64,000 bases of DNA from Polyangiaceae bacterium (GCA_016715885.1 JADJXL010000025.1:496001-560000), one strand, 5' to 3'. Positions 25,902 to 33,769 are shown, numbered from the stretch's first letter. The notes: generated by a model from the letters alone, not told the origin. Translations and numbers: made by a program.

Positions 25902-27224
25902 ATGCTAGATTCTGTTCATCGGTTCGCTTGCTTGGACGTCTCGCGATGGTCGCGACGACGAGAGCAAGCTCGATGGGGCATCGTCGTGGCCAACCACTTG
26001 CCGCTGGAAAAGCGCGTGGACGTTGTTCGACACTTGGTCGAAGGCGCGAGCGTCCGGGCGACGTCACGGCTCACGGACGTGTCGATCCCGACGGTGCTGT
26101 CGACGCTGCTCCGCATGGGCGCGGGATGCGACAGCTTGCACAATGCAATTGTGCGAGATCTCGACATTCGCAAGATCGAATGCGACGAGATCTGGTCATA
26201 CGTCCAAAAGAAACAGGCTCGCGTGACGGACAATGATCCCGTCGAATTCGGCGATGCGTATACGTTTCTTGGGATGGCACGAACCAAGAAGCTCATCATC
26301 TCGTACATCGTGGGAAAGCGTGACGAAGCGGCAACGAAGCTGTTCACGAACGACTTGCGCGCGCGTCTCGTGACGATTCCCGAAGTCTCGACGGACGGAT
26401 GGCAGAGCTACCAGACTGCCGTTGGGCAGAGCTTCAACGGATCGGTCGACCATGCCGTGATCCAAAAGAACTACAGCCGCAAAGGGCGAGCGGATGGTCC
26501 AAAGCACGACCATCGTTACGAGCCTCCGCGCGATCCGTTCATCACGAAGCAGGTTGGCCACGGTGCACCGGATTTGAAGCGCGCATCGACGTCGCATATT
26601 GAGCGCGCCAACCTGACGGTGCGCATGCACGTCCGTCGCTTCACGCGGCTATGCAATGGCTTCTCCAAGAAGATCGAGAACCATCGCGCTGCCGTGTCGC
26701 TTCACGTCGCCTGGTACAACTTCTGCCGAGTGCATGAGACCTTGCGCGTGACGCCTGCCATGGAGGCGGGAATCACGGATCGCGTCTGGACCGTGCAAGA
26801 GCTTGTCGAACGTGCGCTTGCGGCCGAACCGTGTGCAGTTCCGGAGCCGAAGCCGCTCGCCCCGCCCGCGCCACCTCCCGGCGAAGCAAAGCCCACGGCG
26901 CGCGAGCTTCCGAACGGCAAGGGATGGCTCCGCGTCTTGCAGGGTGGCAAGAGCCCGCAGAACGACGCGCCAAAGGCGCCTACGCCGCCAGCGGCAAAGC
27001 CCGTCGTGGAAGCGCCTGTCATCGCGGAAGAACCTGCCAAGGTGACGCCCGCACCCGTCGCCAAGCCTGCTACGGCATCGACGTCAGCGGATGCGCTTAC
27101 GGTGCCAACGCTTCGCACCTTTGGAGCGCCGCATCGATGGGAGCAAATGGATCTGTTCGGCGGAAGCCGAGTGGAGACGCGAGCACGATCGTTTGGGGAT
27201 GACGACGAAGATTGCCCGTATTGA
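25902..27224 (+). CDS. IS1-family DDE transposase with long Pro-rich C-terminus
   Basis: 440 residues as listed; a GTG at 25986 would give the family-typical start before NHLPLEKRVDVV. An N-terminal helix-turn-helix (VRATSRLTDVSIPTVL) precedes a DDE core: CDEIWSYVQKK (first Asp, about 94), STDGWQSY (second Asp, about 166), and SHIERANLTVRM (Glu, about 238), followed by the conserved RRFTRLCNGFSKKIENH block. Family members usually stop soon after VWTVQELV; here about 140 more residues form a Pro/Ala-rich linker and an acidic tail ending DDDEDCPY. The extension may contact a passenger product or the host. The catalytic residues look intact, so the element may be active. Confidence 0.9.
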   Translation: MLDSVHRFACLDVSRWSRRREQARWGIVVANHLPLEKRVDVVRHLVEGASVRATSRLTDVSIPTVLSTLLRMGAGCDSLHNAIVRDLDIRKIECDEIWSYVQKKQARVTDNDPVEFGDAYTFLGMARTKKLIISYIVGKRDEAATKLFTNDLRARLVTIPEVSTDGWQSYQTAVGQSFNGSVDHAVIQKNYSRKGRADGPKHDHRYEPPRDPFITKQVGHGAPDLKRASTSHIERANLTVRMHVRRFTRLCNGFSKKIENHRAAVSLHVAWYNFCRVHETLRVTPAMEAGITDRVWTVQELVERALAAEPCAVPEPKPLAPPAPPPGEAKPTARELPNGKGWLRVLQGGKSPQNDAPKAPTPPAAKPVVEAPVIAEEPAKVTPAPVAKPATASTSADALTVPTLRTFGAPHRWEQMDLFGGSRVETRARSFGDDDEDCPY

Positions 27225-27374
27225 ACGGACAACGAATTGCTCCGCGCAAACGCCGCGCTACAACGACGCAATGATTGAATCATTGGTCAGCGACAACGAC
27301 GTCGAAAATCATCGCAACATGATCGGTGCTATGGGGTGCTCGTGTGCACATCGAACGTGCGCCGATCATCCAGA

Positions 27375-27566
27375 TCACGTCAACGATACGCGCAACTTCT
27401 TGGCTAACGTGTGCAGCAACGAGCCGATGTTGTACCAGTCGGTGACACCAACAACGGTGCCGCAAGACGCGCACACTATGAACATGAATGCGTAACGCGA
27501 GTTGCGTGGCGTATTTTCAGCCATTTCAAAGGTCGTATACTCGCATTTGGGACACTTGGGTGACAT
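27375..27566 (-). CDS. Small zinc-ribbon protein
   Basis: 63 residues starting MSPKCPKCEYTTFEM, with two CxxC pairs (CPKC about 5-8, CASC about 32-35) and the sequence GVVGVTDWYNIGSLL, typical of a widespread small zinc-ribbon family often found on mobile elements. Too small for most callers. It lies between the transposase and the minus-strand regulator operon, transcribed away from that operon's end. Role unknown. Confidence 0.7.
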   Translation of the reverse strand: MSPKCPKCEYTTFEMAENTPRNSRYAFMFIVCASCGTVVGVTDWYNIGSLLHTLAKKLRVSLT

Positions 27567-27693
27567 CGCAGTGTAGCTCCTGGTCTGAACAGTCAACACG
27601 AACAGAATTCCAGGAGCCCAAAGGTGGGCCAAGTTTTCAGAGTTTTTGCTTCTATGGTTAGTCGTGGGTTGGCTGTTGTGGCATGCCCCTCGC

Positions 27694-28281
27694 TCAGCGC
27701 CTTTTCTTCCGATGCCACGGCGTAGGCGGGGTTGGCTGCGGCGGCTCTCTCCAGCGTCCAGACGTGATGACGCTGCGCAACCACTTGCGACTGCGCGCAA
27801 GCCGCGCGTTGTAGGTGCCGTCTCCCATCTGCGCGTCGTGGTAGCGCTCGACATACGGCACTTCCGTCGCGACGTTCAAAAGGAAGCGAGCGACAAGGGG
27901 ACGTTCTTCGATGCGTCGGAGCAGATCCCGAGCTTCCAAACGAGCCACGGGTGAGCATGACGGCCATTCTGCGGGCTCATCCTGGAAAGCTTCGTATCGC
28001 GTTGATGCAAGGCGCCTGTAGTTCATGAACGCGTTTTTCGCGACCAAGAACATGAACCGAAGCAAGGCGACGTCGGGCTCGTCAAGCTCGTAGCCCTGGA
28101 TTCTCCTGTCTTGGATGCCTTGCCACGTAACGATCTCGACGTGCTGCGCAATATCGTCGATCTCGCGCTCGGGACAGCCATGACGGCGCAGCGCTGCGCA
28201 TATGCACGGGCGCAAGGCATGCGTTTCCTCCGGGGTTGCATCGACGATGCGATTCCCCGCGTGATTGATGACGAATCGCAT
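27694..28281 (-). CDS. Sigma-70-like factor carried by the mobile element
   Basis: 195 residues from the ATG at 28281, whose A is the last base of the upstream gene's TGA. Residues about 15-90 resemble sigma region 2 (EREIDDIAQHVEIVTW, FLVAKNAFMNYRRLAS) and about 135-180 resemble region 4 (DGTYNARLARSRKWLRSVI). It ends in a basic tail (HRKKRR). It could direct transcription of the transposase or of host genes. It is the last gene of a three-gene operon of regulators. Confidence 0.7.
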   Translation of the reverse strand: MRFVINHAGNRIVDATPEETHALRPCICAALRRHGCPEREIDDIAQHVEIVTWQGIQDRRIQGYELDEPDVALLRFMFLVAKNAFMNYRRLASTRYEAFQDEPAEWPSCSPVARLEARDLLRRIEERPLVARFLLNVATEVPYVERYHDAQMGDGTYNARLARSRKWLRSVITSGRWREPPQPTPPTPWHRKKRR

Positions 28282-28580
28282 CACGACCTCCGGAGCGGTC
28301 GAACGCCCTTCGCAATGACGAATGCGCCAGCAAGGGCGGTGTGTAGCTCCAGCTCGGAAGCCGCGGCGATGCCACGCGCAAGGGCCATGTTGCCGGGCTC
28401 GTCGCCATCGAAGAACGCCTTGATCGTCGAACGGCGGATGCGGAGCAGCCGAGCAATGACGATCCACGAACCATGCTCGCGGCGCATTTGCCGAAGCAGC
28501 GCACGCAGGTTGCTGCGCTGCATTTCGTTCAGATCGCGACCCTTCAATGGGCGCTGGCGGTAGGGGGACGTGGACATCAT
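28281..28580 (-). CDS. Small helix-turn-helix protein of the mobile element
   Basis: 99 residues from the ATG at 28580, overlapping the upstream stop by ATGA; it ends by TGATG overlap with the sigma-like gene. A helix-turn-helix of the XRE type is suggested by WIVIARLLRIRRSTIKAFFDG. It shows the same layout as the preceding gene and may be a distant paralog. It probably regulates the element. Confidence 0.65.
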   Translation of the reverse strand: MMSTSPYRQRPLKGRDLNEMQRSNLRALLRQMRREHGSWIVIARLLRIRRSTIKAFFDGDEPGNMALARGIAAASELELHTALAGAFVIAKGVRPLRRS

Positions 28581-28903
28581 CGTGCCCCCTTTCGGCCACA
28601 GAGCGGACAACTGCCTACAGCGTGCGGCTGGCCCGAAAGAAGCTGTTCGATGGTGATTCCCGCGGCGCGGGCGAGAAGATAAGCGAAGCCATACGAACGC
28701 GTTTCGCGGCTGTAGAGCGTGCCTTTGGCAAAGCCCATGACCGCAGCGAGAACGTCTCTTCCGCCGTAGGCACGGGCGACGTTCTTGATCGCGGCATGGA
28801 TCCGCTTCTGCTCTTCAGGCGTCGGGTTGTGGTTGGTTCGATCATGTCGCCTGCGCGCGACTTTTTCTTGGCCCTCTTTCCGAGGGTGAACTAGACGAAG
28901 CAT
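28577..28903 (-). CDS. Helix-turn-helix protein with C-terminal CxxC
   Basis: About 108 residues using the ATG at 28903; an ATG at 29053 would add 50 unlikely residues. The central part (RDVLAAVMGFAKGTLYSRETRSYGF) reads as an XRE-like DNA-binding fold and the tail contains CPLC, a possible half zinc site. First gene of the element's minus-strand operon, with start/stop overlaps linking all three genes. A repressor role is inferred. Confidence 0.6.
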   Translation of the reverse strand: MLRLVHPRKEGQEKVARRRHDRTNHNPTPEEQKRIHAAIKNVARAYGGRDVLAAVMGFAKGTLYSRETRSYGFAYLLARAAGITIEQLLSGQPHAVGSCPLCGRKGAR

Positions 28904-29050
28904 GGGTTGCGACTCCGGGGAGCGGGGTTGCGCCAAGTCGCCCTTGGGGGTTTCCAGATCCCCAGGGGCGGCGCTCTTTCGAGCACGCGCATCTTGCGGG
29001 TCGCTTTTCGCCGTGTCTACCGACCGATCGCAAACTTGATCAGTCGGAGC

Positions 29051-29067
29051 CAAACTTGATCAGCACC
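29051..29067 (-). repeat. Right terminal inverted repeat of the mobile element
   Basis: CAAACTTGATCAGCACC ends directly before the second CCCCACG. A further CAAACTTGATCAG lies 20 bp inward (29031-29043) and may be a second transposase-binding site. Confidence 0.8.
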
Positions 29068-29340
29068 CCCCACGCCCGATCGTTCGGCCTTCGAGCTGTT
29101 CGGCATTGTGACGACGCCCGAGCGTTCGGGCAACGAGCTGTTCGGCATTGTGCCGACGGCCGAGCGGTCGGGCAACGAGCTGTTCGGTATTGTCCCGACG
29201 GCCGAGCGTTCGCGCCTCGGCATGATGGCGAAGATGCCCGATACGCGACGGCTCGGCCTTCGAGCTGTTCGGCATTGTGCCGACGGCCGAGCGTTCGGCC
29301 TTCGAGCTGTTCGGCATTGTCCCGAAGGCCGAGCGCTGCG
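29068..29340. repeat. Repeat block F, right part: about six 42-bp units
   Basis: Continues block F after the mobile element. Unit order (plain, GCCCGA/TCGGGC, GGCCGA/TCGGGC, long GATGGCGAAGATGCCCGATA variant, two plain units) resembles block C with small changes, so C and F probably share ancestry. It ends at the 3' end of a minus-strand gene. Confidence 0.9.
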
Positions 29341-29348
29341 GGTGAGCC

Positions 29349-29708
29349 CTATGGCTCGGAATCCAGGTATTCGACCGTGATCCCCATGCGTGCGAGGATC
29401 TCTTCGATCTGGGGCACGAGATCTGGTGGTGCTCGTCCCGTCGACAGCCAATCCAACACCAACCCACGCACGGCACGAACGCCTGTCATGAGGGCATCGT
29501 CAGCCACGAAATCCGTCTCGACAGCCCCATCACGAATGCCCTGACGAACGCCCTGAAACGCGTATTCCATAGCGTCTAATTCCGTCACGCACTCTGGGGG
29601 CGGCGCTTCGTTCGCTTTGGCGAGTTTTCGCAAATTCGCCATACAGTTGAGCCCCTCCGAAATGGCTTGGACAATTTCCCGCCCCCGATCATGATCACCG
29701 GTACTCAT
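29349..29708 (-). CDS. Small cytoplasmic protein, possible immunity protein
   Basis: 119 residues, mostly helical, with no signal peptide and no family I recognise. Its ATG overlaps the stop of the upstream secreted-protein gene (ATGA), so the two are translated together. In this island such a secreted-then-cytoplasmic pair looks like a toxin/immunity unit; that is context inference only. Confidence 0.6.
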   Translation of the reverse strand: MSTGDHDRGREIVQAISEGLNCMANLRKLAKANEAPPPECVTELDAMEYAFQGVRQGIRDGAVETDFVADDALMTGVRAVRGLVLDWLSTGRAPPDLVPQIEEILARMGITVEYLDSEP

Positions 29709-30118
29709 TTTCCACCCTCATATACGCAGTAGGGTATTCCAAAAGGTTTTAGATAATGGCAATGTTCGCCATTGGCGAATCTGTAGCTGCACGTATATGT
29801 TGGTCTGCCGCCCTTACACCAATACAACGTTCCTTGACCGCTCTCGACCCTATACGGGTGCAAGACGAATTGTGAGCAAGTTGCTCCAATGCCGTAGCAT
29901 TGCTCCATGCACGCAAAGCTACCTGGCACCCGGCAACGCACCTCCTTGTAAGCAGGCTCCATATCGTCGGAAGTCTCGTCGTCCGCAGTCTCGAGCTCCA
30001 GAATCATTTCCTCTGGATCACCAGCCACGTGAGCCTGCGCAACTTCCGCCCCAACGCTCATGACTCCGAACGAACCGTGAATCAGAAACGCTCCGACACC
30101 CAGTAGCCTCTTCCGCAT
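29705..30118 (-). CDS. Secreted Cys-rich protein, possible effector
   Basis: 137 residues with an N-terminal signal peptide (LLGVGAFLIHGSFGVMSVGA) and eight Cys in the mature part, suggesting a disulfide-bonded extracellular or periplasmic protein. An acidic stretch (about 33-55) precedes the Cys-rich domain. No catalytic motif recognised. It is coupled to the 29349-29708 gene. Confidence 0.6.
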   Translation of the reverse strand: MRKRLLGVGAFLIHGSFGVMSVGAEVAQAHVAGDPEEMILELETADDETSDDMEPAYKEVRCRVPGSFACMEQCYGIGATCSQFVLHPYRVESGQGTLYWCKGGRPTYTCSYRFANGEHCHYLKPFGIPYCVYEGGK

Positions 30119-30178
30119 GCCAAACCTCCCGTCTCCAGCAGGCTACGAAGGGCAGCGAAGACCGGGCAACTATTCGGC

Positions 30179-30412
30179 GTGTTTGCATTGCAGGGCGACC
30201 CCAAGAAAGGCAACGGGCAAACCACGTCGACATCGAGCCCCGATGGCAATGGGCCGCCCTTGAACTTCGTGGAAGTGCTCGCGCGCAACCTGGCGATCGC
30301 TGGCTTGGACCGGAATGTGTTTGGTTACTTCGATGAATTGGATGGCATGCGCGCCGATGCATTGGCCGGGAAAAAAGCCCCCGCCCCGCCGACCGCACAA
30401 CCCCCGGGTTGA
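30179..30412 (+). pseudogene. Chimeric scar: toxin N-terminus joined to 244-aa paralog tail
   Basis: The first part continues a secreted-looking segment (DPKKGNGQTTSTSSPDGNG) into PLNFVEVLARNLAIAG, matching the start of the 17474 frame. At 30304/30305 it switches to LDRNVFGYFDEL and the QPPG tail of the 244-aa paralog, then block G. The toxin body, its immunity gene and most of the paralog are missing. The join is in frame, but the product would have no domain of either parent. Confidence 0.85.
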
Positions 30413-30515
30413 TCATCCCCACATCCGAACGATCGGCTCTCGGCATCATCGAGATGCTCCCCCATGTGCGACGGCTCGGCCTTCGAGCTGTTCGCCATCA
30501 TGACGACGGCCGCTC
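30411..30515. repeat. Repeat block G: leader plus one unit
   Basis: The leader and first unit match block C almost exactly, including CTCGGCATCATCGAGATGCT and CATGTGCGACGGCTCGGCCT. The unit is degenerate (GTTCGCCATCATGACGACGG). It leads into the same CGGTATCTTGAAGTCCCTCA sequence that precedes the AHH toxin at 22740. Confidence 0.85.
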
Positions 30516-30557
30516 GGTATCTTGAAGTCCCTCAATGCTTCGGAGAAAGGATCCAAC

Positions 30558-30737
30558 ATGCAAACGATGATACTGTTCTTGCGCGGCTTCTTTCTTTGGT
30601 GTGCAGCGCGATGCACGCACCTGGGCTTGTTGATTCTCGGTATCTTCTTGGCAATATCGATGCCCGCGTGTTCGTCGACGTTACCACGCGAACCTCCCGT
30701 CAATACGTGCGACACGAGCGGTGGCAAGATCGCCTAA
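30558..30737 (+). pseudogene. AHH toxin signal-peptide fragment, truncated
   Basis: Encodes the lipoprotein signal and first mature residues of a second AHH toxin copy (lipobox MPAC, then PREPPVNTCDTSGGK) and stops at 30735. The upstream 50 bp including the ribosome-binding site are also conserved. At about 30729 the sequence jumps from the codons for SGGK to those for SPNPLGK, removing over 880 bp and shifting frame. A short secreted peptide could still be made. Confidence 0.85.
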
Positions 30738-31398
30738 CCCGCTTGGGAAGGCGGTCCACTCGAAGGTGCATACGGACGCGTATTATTTCGCGGTAGAGAG
30801 ACTGCTACAGAAGGCGAAGACGAAAGGCGATGCGATTCAAACGCTGCGCTTCATCGCGGGACAGCTCGAAAAAGGAATCATGCCGCCGGATTTGTGGTCG
30901 GTACGGGAATTGGCGGTCGATCTGTGTGGACGGAGTGAGGCGGAAAAGCTGGCGGAGGCGCTCCGTAAGGTCAAACGCGGGGAACGGGACCTCGAATCAA
31001 AGCCAGCGTGCGATGTTTATTTGAGTTTTTCGCGCTTCGAGGCGAGCGTCGCGCGTGCGTTGCGCGACCGACTGGAAAAGGATGGTTTGCGGGTTCAAGA
31101 GGCGAGTGATGCCCAGGCTACCGCGTTCCGCGATTTTCTACTCCGTACTGTTGGAAATGCATTCTTTGTTTGTCTACTGTCGCCGTCGTATATCCACTCG
31201 AAATTATGGGCGGACGGCTTGCACTGGATTCGTCTCTACGGGCGCGCGGTGTTCCCGAATCGGTTCATCCCAATCATGGTCCGTGATACGGTGATCCCGT
31301 GGCAACTACGGCACACCTATCTCGATTTTCGCACGGAGAAGCAAATCGAAGCGAACTATCCGCGGCTATTGCAGATGTTGAAGTCGAAGCCTGCTTAG
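30721..31398 (+). CDS. TIR-domain protein fused after an AHH toxin remnant
   Basis: The frame from GTG 30721 gives 225 residues; an ATG at 30880 gives 172 and is the more natural start. Residues 3-53 of the long form copy the end of the AHH toxin (NPLGKAVHSKVHTDAYY to GQLEKGIM) without the AHH motif. From about residue 98, DVYLSFSRFEASVARALRDRL to FIPIMV fits a TIR domain. The catalytic Glu usual in the WxxEL region of TIR NADases seems to be Gly (SKLWADGL), so NAD cleavage is doubtful. It may be a toxin, an immunity or a signalling protein. Confidence 0.7.
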   Translation: MARSPNPLGKAVHSKVHTDAYYFAVERLLQKAKTKGDAIQTLRFIAGQLEKGIMPPDLWSVRELAVDLCGRSEAEKLAEALRKVKRGERDLESKPACDVYLSFSRFEASVARALRDRLEKDGLRVQEASDAQATAFRDFLLRTVGNAFFVCLLSPSYIHSKLWADGLHWIRLYGRAVFPNRFIPIMVRDTVIPWQLRHTYLDFRTEKQIEANYPRLLQMLKSKPA

Positions 31399-31406
31399 CT
31401 CTCGCA

Positions 31407-32798
31407 TCACCCGCGATACGCGTCTGGCTCGATGCCGAACCGCTGTAGCCATCGATGCACCTGCATGCGTGATTTGCCCAGCTTCCGAGCGACGGTCGTC
31501 ACGTTGCCACGATGCTCTTCGAGCAAGCGCACGATTTGTTCGCGCAATTCGTCTGGATTCGCAGGCACGTCCAATGGAGCCACCTGTCGCTCGACCGATT
31601 TTGCAATCACTTCGGGCAGATGCGCGACCTCGATGACGCCCCGATCCGCAAGCGCTGCGGCCACGGAGAGAGCATTGTCGAGCTCGCGGATGTTCTGCGG
31701 CCATGAATACGACACGAGACGCCTTGCTGCAGATACGCTGAGACGCACACGTTTCGCGCCTTCGACGTTCGTGCGCTGCAAGAGATCGCCTATCAATACG
31801 CCAATGTCTTCCATACGCTCGCGCAAGGGCGAAAGCATATGCTGATAGCCTTTGAGGCGCGCCAAGAGATCCGCTCGGAATTCGCCGAGCAAACACAGCT
31901 CGTCGAGCGATTTGTTCGTCGCCGCAATGATCCGCACGTCGACGGCCGAAGGACGCGTGCCCCCCACGGGCACCACTTCGCGCTCCTGCAAAACACGCAA
32001 CAAGGCTGCCTGCGCCGGAAATGGCAAGTCGCCTATTTCGTCGAGAAACAGCGTCCCGCGTTCCGCGCTGCGAACGTAGCCGGGCTCGTCCCGTCGAGCG
32101 CCCGTGAAGGAACCTTTGAGGTGACCAAAGAGCTGACTTTCGACGAGCGACGAGGTCAATGCACCACAATTGACGGCGACGAACGGTCCCGGACGGCCCG
32201 ATATCGCATGCATTCCCTTCGCCAATAACTCCTTGCCCGTGCCCGTTTCGCCCAGCAGCAACGTCGTAATGGGCGCGCGAGCCACGCGAGCGAGCGCATC
32301 GAGATTCGTACCAATGGCGGGCACGAGGCTCGAATACCCAGGAATGGCTCGGTCGCAACGCGCACTATCGAGGTCGGGAGCGCATTCGGGGAGCGCAGGC
32401 AACGCCGCGCGATAGCGGAGCATGACGGAACCAATTTCAATGGAATCGCCGTCGCGAACGAGGGCACTCGTCACGCGCTCGCCATTGACGCAACAGCCAT
32501 TACGGGAATCCAGGTCTTCGAGGAACCACCCCTCCTCGCGACGAATCAACCGCGCGTGTGCTTTGGAAACCGTGGATGACGGGAGGCGCAGGTCGAGCTT
32601 TTGCGCATCCACCCGAGACACGGCTCGCGCCGCACCTCGCCCCATCGTGACGACATCGATCCCGGACAAACCATGACGCGAGCCGCCCGCCGTGGGTTGA
32701 TCACATTGCAAGATAACGAAAAGAAAGGGTAAAGCTTTCGCTCGTGTCGCGCTGTCTTCCCGTCGCACGTCCTGCGTCGTCGTCAGATTGTCGCTCAT
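31407..32798 (-). CDS. Sigma-54-dependent activator with FHA domain
   Basis: About 463 residues from the ATG at 32798 (MSDNLTT). An N-terminal FHA phosphothreonine-binding domain (SSTVSKAHARLIRREEGWFLEDLDSRNG split over about 75-105) is followed by an AAA+ domain with Walker A GETGTGKE (about 184), a GSFTGA loop in place of the usual GAFTGA, and a Walker B TLFLDEIGDLP. The C-terminus is a Fis-type helix-turn-helix (VTTVARKLGKSRMQVHRW). It links Ser/Thr kinase signals to RpoN promoters, as is frequent in myxobacteria. The target promoter is unknown. It converges with the TIR gene, 8 bp apart. Confidence 0.95.
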   Translation of the reverse strand: MSDNLTTTQDVRREDSATRAKALPFLFVILQCDQPTAGGSRHGLSGIDVVTMGRGAARAVSRVDAQKLDLRLPSSTVSKAHARLIRREEGWFLEDLDSRNGCCVNGERVTSALVRDGDSIEIGSVMLRYRAALPALPECAPDLDSARCDRAIPGYSSLVPAIGTNLDALARVARAPITTLLLGETGTGKELLAKGMHAISGRPGPFVAVNCGALTSSLVESQLFGHLKGSFTGARRDEPGYVRSAERGTLFLDEIGDLPFPAQAALLRVLQEREVVPVGGTRPSAVDVRIIAATNKSLDELCLLGEFRADLLARLKGYQHMLSPLRERMEDIGVLIGDLLQRTNVEGAKRVRLSVSAARRLVSYSWPQNIRELDNALSVAAALADRGVIEVAHLPEVIAKSVERQVAPLDVPANPDELREQIVRLLEEHRGNVTTVARKLGKSRMQVHRWLQRFGIEPDAYRG

Positions 32799-33124
32799 GC
32801 GCGTCCATGATACCCCAAAAGCGCCCTCTTTTGCACCACACAACGACGGTCATTGGAAGGGTGTCGGCTGACGTGCGGCTGCCTGGCGACGCATACAGGT
32901 CTGCTCACCTTCTCGAGCGTCGCACAATGCCCGCATAAAGTTGGCCCGTCGTCGTTCGGTGCGGTAATGGTATGTCGATGAAATGAGCGCCGGGCAAACG
33001 GTACAGTGACTGCTTCGCGCACCGTCGAAGGCGATTTCAAAAGGGTGTCGTCATGAATTTCGATTGCACACGTTTACCGGGTGGCCATACATCTGCGTTC
33101 GGCGCGCTTCGGCAGCGCCACCGC
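32799..33124. other. Divergent intergenic region
   Basis: About 325 bp between the sigma-54 activator and a lipoprotein gene, presumably carrying both promoters. I see no gene, repeat or clear -24/-12 element in it. Confidence 0.4.
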
Positions 33125-33697
33125 ATGAATGCCAAAGCATTCTCGATGGTGGCCGCGGCGCTTTTCCTTTGTTCCTGCGCTTCGAGCCCTCCCGATGAGC
33201 CGCTACCGCCCGAACCGCCGAACAAGGCTCATTATGACACGCTCGCCGCATGCGGAGCGGTCGTGTGCGACGGATTCGCGCAACGAATCGAGGGTGGATC
33301 GCCATTTTCCACGTCCGGTTTGGCTTGCATCGTCGAAGCCATGCGAGATCGAAAGCCGGGCATGTATCAGATCGCGTTGAACCATACGTGGTCGAACGGC
33401 GCGGATGACGCCAAACACTTGATCATGATTGGAGCATCGGGTGACGTTCGAATCGGCACGCATCGGTATTCCTACGGTTCGGAAAATGCCGGCGGGAAAG
33501 ATTCATGGGACCCCACCAGGCATTGTTCACTTGCCATGCCGAGCTTTTTCGATGCGTGCCTTGCGGCCGTCAAAATGGGCGAAGGACAAGACACGACGGA
33601 TGAAACGTGGGGCTGTGTTTTCCCGGAATCGGCGCTGTCGACGCTCGAGATGCCGTGGTTCGAGAACTGCGAGGACCAGGCTCCGATTTGTGAATGA
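33125..33697 (+). CDS. Lipoprotein of unknown function
   Basis: About 190 residues from the ATG at 33125, giving a signal peptide that ends in LCSC (Cys about residue 18). A Pro/Glu-rich linker follows, then a domain with six or more Cys (CGAVVCDGF, GLACIVEAM, CSLAMPSFFDAC). The family is not recognised but resembles other myxobacterial envelope lipoproteins. It converges with the next minus-strand gene. Confidence 0.7.
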   Translation: MNAKAFSMVAAALFLCSCASSPPDEPLPPEPPNKAHYDTLAACGAVVCDGFAQRIEGGSPFSTSGLACIVEAMRDRKPGMYQIALNHTWSNGADDAKHLIMIGASGDVRIGTHRYSYGSENAGGKDSWDPTRHCSLAMPSFFDACLAAVKMGEGQDTTDETWGCVFPESALSTLEMPWFENCEDQAPICE

Positions 33698-33769
33698 GGG
33701 CAGGCGGAAGGGCGCGGAGACGGCGTCTACTTCCGCCTTTGCTTGGGCTTTCCCAGCACTTCGGCCCGC

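Larger units (their letters stand above)
25655..29067. mobile_element. IS1-family element with passenger genes, 3.4 kb
   Basis: Bounded by imperfect terminal inverted repeats (left GGTACTGATCAAACTTG; right end, reversed, GGTGCTGATCAAGTTTG; 14 of 17 match) and a 7-bp target duplication CCCCACG at 25648-25654 and 29068-29074. Removing it restores a continuous leader-to-unit junction as in the other blocks. It carries a DDE transposase of the IS1 type, a small zinc-ribbon gene and a minus-strand operon of two helix-turn-helix genes and one sigma-like gene. A simple IS1 is under 1 kb, so this is a much enlarged relative. The right end holds a second internal copy of CAAACTTGATCAG at 29031-29043. 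Confidence 0.85.

Noticed and set aside
7600..29340. Long open frames through the repeat blocks on both strands
   Set aside because: A stop-free period of 42 bp keeps several frames open at once; the products are repetitive, and no ribosome-binding sites or similar proteins support them.
7573..30515. Integron with attC-like sites
   Set aside because: The blocks end cassettes and contain small palindromes, but there is no integrase gene and no paired R/L core sites; most cassettes have their own promoters.
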